A stretch of 64,000 bases of DNA, taken from assembly GCA_951799445.1 (NCBI GenBank), contig OX637295.1, positions 13,578,001 through 13,642,000 of the forward strand, written 5' to 3'. This document shows positions 58,746 through 64,000 of the stretch, one piece after another. The translations under genes and the position numbers were made by a program. The stretch comes from Pseudisothecium myosuroides (lineage: Eukaryota > Streptophyta > Bryopsida > Hypnales > Lembophyllaceae). Under the pieces are notes generated by a model. That model saw only the letters and a list, made by a program, of their open reading frames with translations, ran no database searches and was not told the origin of the DNA. Each line of letters begins with the position of its first letter. Within the stretch, counting starts at the first letter, position 1.

Positions 58746-60629
58746 ATGTAAAATTTGATTTGCATCTAGTGGTGCATTTTACAATAGATATTGTGTACTA
58801 CAAAGCACATTGTATATTGCAAAGTAGATGTGAAACTAGACTTTGTACCCTTGTTGACAACACATTTCAAACATGTTACAATTGCTTCTTAATTATCTTT
58901 TGAGTTACAAAGTTAGAAAATGCAATCTACATTGAAATCCATATATATTTGAGAATGTAGGCTTTGACACGCCTCTAGCATTGATTTTCTTATTTATTGT
59001 AAGATCCAAAGTTCAATCCTATTAGTTAAAGATCATATTCATGATCTCCAAATTTGTACAAATTTCACTGCATAAATTGTATACTTAATATTGTGTTTGT
59101 CATATACATAAGCCTATATTGTGGCATACTAGAATATTATTGATGTGGAATGCAAAGATATTTGTACATTTTGATACAAACAATGCAAGAATTTAACATT
59201 TGTCTACTTTGCATGAAATTCTACATCTAGACCAATTTCAAGTTACTCAAAATTACATGCTTACAGAGACCACTTTAGCTCCTTTAGAATTTAAAGGGTT
59301 ATTGTTAATGAAAGAGGCCGGTTGATTCAATTTTGTGAAATAGTGTCTAAGAAAACATTTGAGAAAAGTCTTTGACTTTTCAATGATACTCTAACCAATC
59401 GATCACCTACTAATTATTTTACTTTTCCCATCTTTTTATAAGCACAAATTTGATTGCTTCGTTCTTCAATTTTGAATCCAAAATTTTGGCATATCATCTC
59501 TTGCACTAGCAATTGGATCTTATTACTAGACATTGTGAAGTGCTAATGTTCCTTGCCTGTCATCAGCAAACAATTGAATCAACACTGACACCTCCCAACA
59601 AATTGAGAAGTTGTCCTGTTTTGCAAATCTTCAAAAGATAACTTTGAATGAATCTTCATCACATGGCACAAAATTCATATGGTAACATTAGATAAAATCA
59701 TCAGAATAAGCATGAATTGTCAAGAAATTGAATATGATTTCTATTATTCAACTCTAAAATTTATATTGGATCTTGTTGGTAGTAGAAGTTTTGTTTTTTC
59801 ATTCTCTTAGAATGCATTTTAGAATGGATTATGGGGACATTGTATGAATAGACTATGGATTAAGTGGTGTACTCAAGGTCTTGAAAATAGGTAAACTCAA
59901 AATCAATCCTAGGCTCTCATAAATTAAAATTCTACATTTAAAGCAAGTATTTGTATAGGTCTATTTTAGAAACATGTCACAATCAGGTGCAATTATCTAA
60001 TCAATTCTTGGCACATCAAACACATTAAATAAAGTCTGAAACCTTGTTCTAAGATTTTCAGAGGTAGTGACTCTCTTTTGGAGTCGTTGTTTTACAGCAA
60101 TATGAAAGCAAATTTCGACTGAAATTTTGTTCATCTTGAACATGGACAATGTCAGTGAATTACAATAGATTTGAATTTCAAAATGATCTTTAGTCTAAAT
60201 ATAAGAAATTAATGCTTCTTCATAAAGAAATTTGGAATTGCACTATTTGGTTTCTATTGGTGTTACAAAAAATTTAGAGCATGACATTGTTGCAATGAAT
60301 TTTGCTGCAGTATAGTACAATTTAAGTAAAGAAATCCGGAAATTTCTCTAGTGCATTTTGAATGATGGTTACCAAGCATAATTTCGCTCATAGGATTGAT
60401 AGAATACAAAATTGGAGCATCCCAAGTGGTGCAATTTTTAGAGTTCTTTACATAGGATAAATCAGTCCATCTTGTGGCTCCACAAACAAAAGACATCTAA
60501 TAAGCTCAAGTTTAGACCCTTGTGCACAATTGCATTACATTGGTAAAGCCACTCAATGGAAGGGCTTAACTCTACATGTTTTTAAGGGGAACTAATATGA
60601 AGACCAAATCTTAAAAGTTTGGAACATCT
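58746..60629. other. Intergenic, AT-rich
   Basis: No gene seen. About 59,740-60,000 is a diverged relative of the chitinase 3'-flank repeat (ttggatcttgttgg, tctattttagaaac). Confidence 0.4.
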
Positions 60630-62479
60630 TCAGTACCTTAACAAACAAATGGTAATCTCACCTGGCAAATGTTTACGAAGGAGTCGTTGCAAAAGAATAA
60701 TTTGGAGTGCACTACAGGCGATGAAAGCAAATGCTTCCAACACTGATTTGTACACCACTCGTTTGCTCAAGTCACTTAGAACTGCAGCAACATGCCATAA
60801 AAGTTAGAGTGCCCAACAGATTCTAGGGGTTAATTTTTTCTTTAAAAACTTGTCTATTAATAGAAAATAATAAAAATGCAATCAAGGTTAAAGAGACAAT
60901 AAACACACTAGAAGCATGTTTGTCAGTGTGTGATGCAAACCAATCTTGTTCAAACTCCACATCCACAAGTGCATCTGCGAGGCTTGCCATCTGGTTCATA
61001 ATTGACCAAATGTGCACTGCACTTCATAAACCATCGTACGAGCCAACCCTAAATAAGATTTCTTGCCAATGTAGGTTTGAATATGCAGAAAGCTTATTTA
61101 TTGTCTCTAAGAAATGATACGAAATGGTTTGAATATGTAGGAAGCTTTTGTCTTTAGTGAAAATTAGAAATGTTAAAAGTAAAAGTAGATTGTTCGGACC
61201 CATCATTTCAAAGGATAAAATTTTGATGATTAATAAAAATTGAGAAATGTGGTTGTAGAAATAATGTTACTCTAAAATTGTCAATTAGGATTTTTAAAAT
61301 TATCAATCAATGAGATTTATATTGAGGATTATCAAAGATTATATGGGGAAAAAGAGACATAAAGATTACATATTTCTATGTGGGAGAACAGATACTTGCA
61401 ATTAGCCTTATTGAAGGAACACTCACCATCCCTGACAGGTTCTTCATGATCAATGCCTGCATGGTAAATATCAAGCTTTACAGTCTCGACCACATTCCCC
61501 CAATTGTGAAAGCAGATATTATATCGCCCCTTTTCCACAGCTGTAAAATTAATTGTAGCTTCATACTTTGTCAGCACAGAGTTAACACAAGTCTCCTCAT
61601 TACAAATTGCCTCAAGTTTCACCTTCTCTGTGTGTATATATTGACCTCCAAGAGCTTGAATCTACAAATGCAAAATTGTTCTTGAAGGCTCTCACTCATT
61701 TGTAGAACACCCAAGTTTGTCACTTGTACTGATTTATTACTTTTTTGCAATTGAAATGGCAATACATCAAAATGCTTCTGAAGACATTCACTCACTTGCG
61801 TAAAACAAAAGATTGTTACATGTATTGATTTTTCAATCTTTGTAGGTAAAATGGCAACATAATCGTCAAAGATGTTCTAAGAATATTATCTAATAACATA
61901 TAAAACACCAAGATAAGATTTGAATTCAATCAATATGTTTGACCTTGGTGTACAATAATATGTTACTTTTGTTGGTTCACAAGTGTCAATCAAAAACTTA
62001 TATTTAGACGGTCAAGACTATCAATTGAAGTAATTGATGTCAAAGACATCTCCAAAATTCTCAAAGTGAAGTTGTATGAGGACGTGTGTGGAAAAATATA
62101 CAAAGATGTGTGTCAGAAAAAGAAGATAATTTAGGATCAAAACAACTTGAATACCCTAATTTTCCTTCAAAACAGCAGATGGGCCAAAGGTACTCGAAAC
62201 TCCTTGCAAGATTGTCATAAGTAGCCACATGTGAGTCTAAGTGAACACCACAAAGAATTGGTGATCCCATTGAGAACTTACAACAATGTCCACTCCCATG
62301 TGTTGTGAAGGCCCAGGGCTAACATCCTTGTCCACTTCAACCAACATTTGCACAACTTCCTGGTCCGACTCTGTTTCATGCATCCAACACTCTTGCTCAT
62401 GAACATCAAATTTAATTGCATGTGCAACGCCTAACGAAATCAATATCCATTGCCAATATTGGTATGGAACTCGCTTCAT
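60630..62479 (-). CDS. p24 family cargo receptor (emp24/GOLD), probably beta type
   Basis: Type I membrane protein of COPI/COPII vesicles that sorts cargo between ER and Golgi. Four minus-strand exons join in phase: 62,479-62,282, 61,661-61,427, 61,016-60,909 and 60,781-60,630, giving 230 residues, the usual p24 size. The ATG at 62,479 opens a signal peptide (YWQWILISLGVAHA), followed by the GOLD domain with paired cysteines (HEQECW; NICFHNWGN) and strands ending TVKLDIYHAG. The coiled coil follows (SLADALVDVEFEQDWFASHT), then SKRVVYKSVLEAF, the membrane span FAFIACSALQIILLQ and a short basic cytosolic tail (RLLRKH...). The EFEQDW..HTD signature is closest to plant p24-beta proteins. The tail lacks an obvious KKXX. 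Donors are GTAAGT, GTGAGT and GTGTGT; acceptors are TTGTAG, GTGCAG and CTGCAG. Confidence 0.88.
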
Positions 62480-63000
62480 GATGACTTCTTTGCTTACATT
62501 GTGGATTCCTAAATCCTAAATTCATGAATTCAGTTCCGGGATCCTTCTAACTGATGTGAGCAGCAAGCTTTCCACGCGAGGGGAAAGTCTTTTGTTCATC
62601 AGTTGGTAAGAAATGTAAAATCATGTCCCCATTTTTAAATGGAAAATTTACATTTCAGTTGTGGACCTCCCACACATGTCGTAGGTTGGATTGGGGTCCT
62701 TGATACCAAATTCAACTATCCATAGTAGTTAATAAGTTCCTGCACTTACATCCGCAGGAATTTTCTCCCTTAAGCACTGTCACATTGATTGCTCTCTGAA
62801 TTTTTTTATTTTTTAAACAAACAGACAATTTCCATTGGAAGAAAGAGTACACCAAACTAAGAGACACGGTCTCCGACAAAAGGAAACTCTCTAAAAAAAA
62901 TTAATTACATACCTTGAGCTGCCACCAAAAAAAGTTTAGCCCCTAATGTCTCATAGACGACACTAAGAAAGACACATTATTATCTTTACAAAGACTAGTG
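62480..63000. other. Upstream region of the p24 gene
   Basis: Should hold the minus-strand promoter and 5' leader. I see no distinct TATA box or repeat. Confidence 0.35.
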
Positions 63001-63220
63001 TGCCTTGTGCCGTTGCCACAATCAAAATAAAAGTAAAAGTATTTTTCTAATTTTTTGATTCAATAAAAACTTTGAAATGCAATAACTTTCACATCCTAGG
63101 TCCAAACGCCACGAAACAAAGCCCATGCACCCTCCTTGTTGAGGGCTTTCCAACGGTACTAAGCACAAGACCGGGGGATGCACTGTCCGGAAGATCTCAA
63201 TGTAATAAAACAAAACCAAC
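63000..63220. repeat. Single copy of the 31.3-32.0 kb repeat family
   Basis: Shares gtgccgttgccaca, aaagtaaaagta, ccaaac-ccacgaaac-aagcc and gggctttcc blocks with the tandem array at 31,290-32,030. Confidence 0.65.
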
Positions 63221-63310
63221 AGACAAACTTCATGCACAAAGAAAACATGATGATTCATTCATTATCGTCAATTTAATTAAAATTATGATATTCCATTACT
63301 TTTCTGTGGT

Positions 63311-63720
63311 TCAGGCCATGCACCTAAATCCAAAATCTTTACCTATCCTTGTTTGTGGACTGAAATTAGACCCAAGTAAAGATGTGTCAAAACTTTTGAT
63401 CCATAGAATACAATCAATATAATGAAATTGACATTTCATTTACTTGAAAACTAAGTTAGATATGATTGACTTGATTTTCAAACAGACAAAGCAACTATGT
63501 AGAATCACCAATACTATTATTGCTGAAATGGTTCACAACAAATATTCACATTTCAATAAAAATCTCTTTCATCAGCGTTTATCCATTTACAACTACCGTC
63601 ATTTATTCGTCACATATCACACACACAAACTGCATTCGACCACTTTCATCCAAATGTTCACTAATAAGATCTTGAATCGATTAAATTTGGGAGTTAGAAG
63701 TAATCGAACAACAAATGAAT
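63311..63720. repeat. Third-site copy of 37,189-37,820
   Basis: Same order of shared strings as 37,189-37,820, without the TA-flanked MITE and starting exactly where the right TIR of the 7.1-kb element ends in the other copy. Confidence 0.7.
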
Positions 63721-63848
63721 TCAATTGTTCTAACAATAACATGGGAATCAAATACGGAACAATCCATGGTTAGCAACATGTCCATTTGTTCTACCATACA
63801 TATATGTACTACATTCAAATAGTTCATGGGGTGTTTTAAGTGATTTTT

Positions 63849-64000
63849 TAAGTATAGTCCTAGACATAAGATTTTAAGTAATGACCTTTAAGGAGAATTT
63901 CAGCAAAATTTTACTAGAAACACATGTGTTTCTAGTAAAATTTTGTTGAAATTCTTCTTAAAGGTCATTACTTAAAATCTTATGTCTAGGACTATACTTA
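63849..64000. mobile_element. Near-perfect palindrome, truncated by window end
   Basis: Arms 63,849-63,924 and 63,925-64,000 are inverted copies of 76 bp with only a few mismatches, meeting at cacatgtg. The outer sequence (taagtatagtcctagacata) reaches the last base of the window, so the element may continue. It is probably a foldback MITE. Confidence 0.85.

Noticed and set aside
60823..60908. Direct read-through of p24 exon 3 as a short membrane tail ending at 60,823
   Set aside because: The GTGTGT donor at 60,908 and a phase-matched exon 4 with the family's C-terminal coiled coil and membrane span give a better p24; the read-through could still be an intron-retained form.
1..64000. LTR retrotransposons, tRNA or rRNA genes
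   Set aside because: I saw no reverse transcriptase or integrase motifs, no paired LTRs and no tRNA/rRNA-like folds, although short tRNAs could be missed without a scan.

Overview
ORGANISM. This is nuclear DNA of a land plant. The genes have many short exons with GT-AG introns, and they encode a mitochondrial chaperonin-60, a hevein-domain class IV chitinase, a p24 cargo receptor and an En/Spm (CACTA) transposase. The non-coding DNA is AT-rich and full of small inverted-repeat elements, including TTAA-flanked piggyBac-like ones. That hints at a non-seed plant (bryophyte, lycophyte or fern), but this is inference and I cannot name a species. LAYOUT. 1-7.5 kb: a mitochondrial HSP60 gene lacking only its 5' end, which lies left of the window. 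9.0-10.8 kb: an intronless NFKBIL1-like gene (ankyrin repeats plus J-like C-terminus) behind a three-copy telo-box leader repeat. 11.8-13.1 kb: a direct partial copy of the 5' end of HSP60, now a gene fragment. 13.1-26.1 kb: no convincing gene, but many MITE-like and foldback elements (Tourist-like, TA-flanked, TTAA-flanked) and one 2-kb TIR element with a GC-rich core. 26.1-29.7 kb: intact chitinase copy A. 30.1-37.2 kb: a segment bounded by a perfect 24-bp inverted repeat; it holds a decayed AT-rich gene with an Fe(II)/2-oxoglutarate-dioxygenase-like C-terminus and an 18-unit array of palindromic repeats that flips orientation part way. 37.8-42.1 kb plus 58.4-58.7 kb: chitinase copy B, frameshifted in the chitin-binding domain and split downstream by a complete 15.6-kb CACTA transposon (42,089-57,670, 3-bp TAG target duplication). 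60.6-62.5 kb: a four-exon p24 gene on the minus strand. 63.8-64.0 kb: a long palindrome cut by the window end. HOW IT FITS TOGETHER. The two chitinase segments are paralogous, so each shows the empty site of insertions in the other. This fixes the boundaries of two TTAA-flanked elements and shows that the CACTA element arrived after the duplication. An 882-bp tract identical between the copies, flanked by more diverged sequence, suggests gene conversion. The CACTA element carries a TNP2-type transposase (plus strand), a TNP1/TNPA-like protein (minus strand) and an FCP1/NLI-phosphatase-like domain that has lost its catalytic aspartates. Its genes now carry frameshifts and three in-frame TAG codons. 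The housekeeping genes (HSP60, NFKBIL1-like, p24) look unrelated in function and sit as islands among the transposons. All calls were made by eye; no alignment or database search was run.
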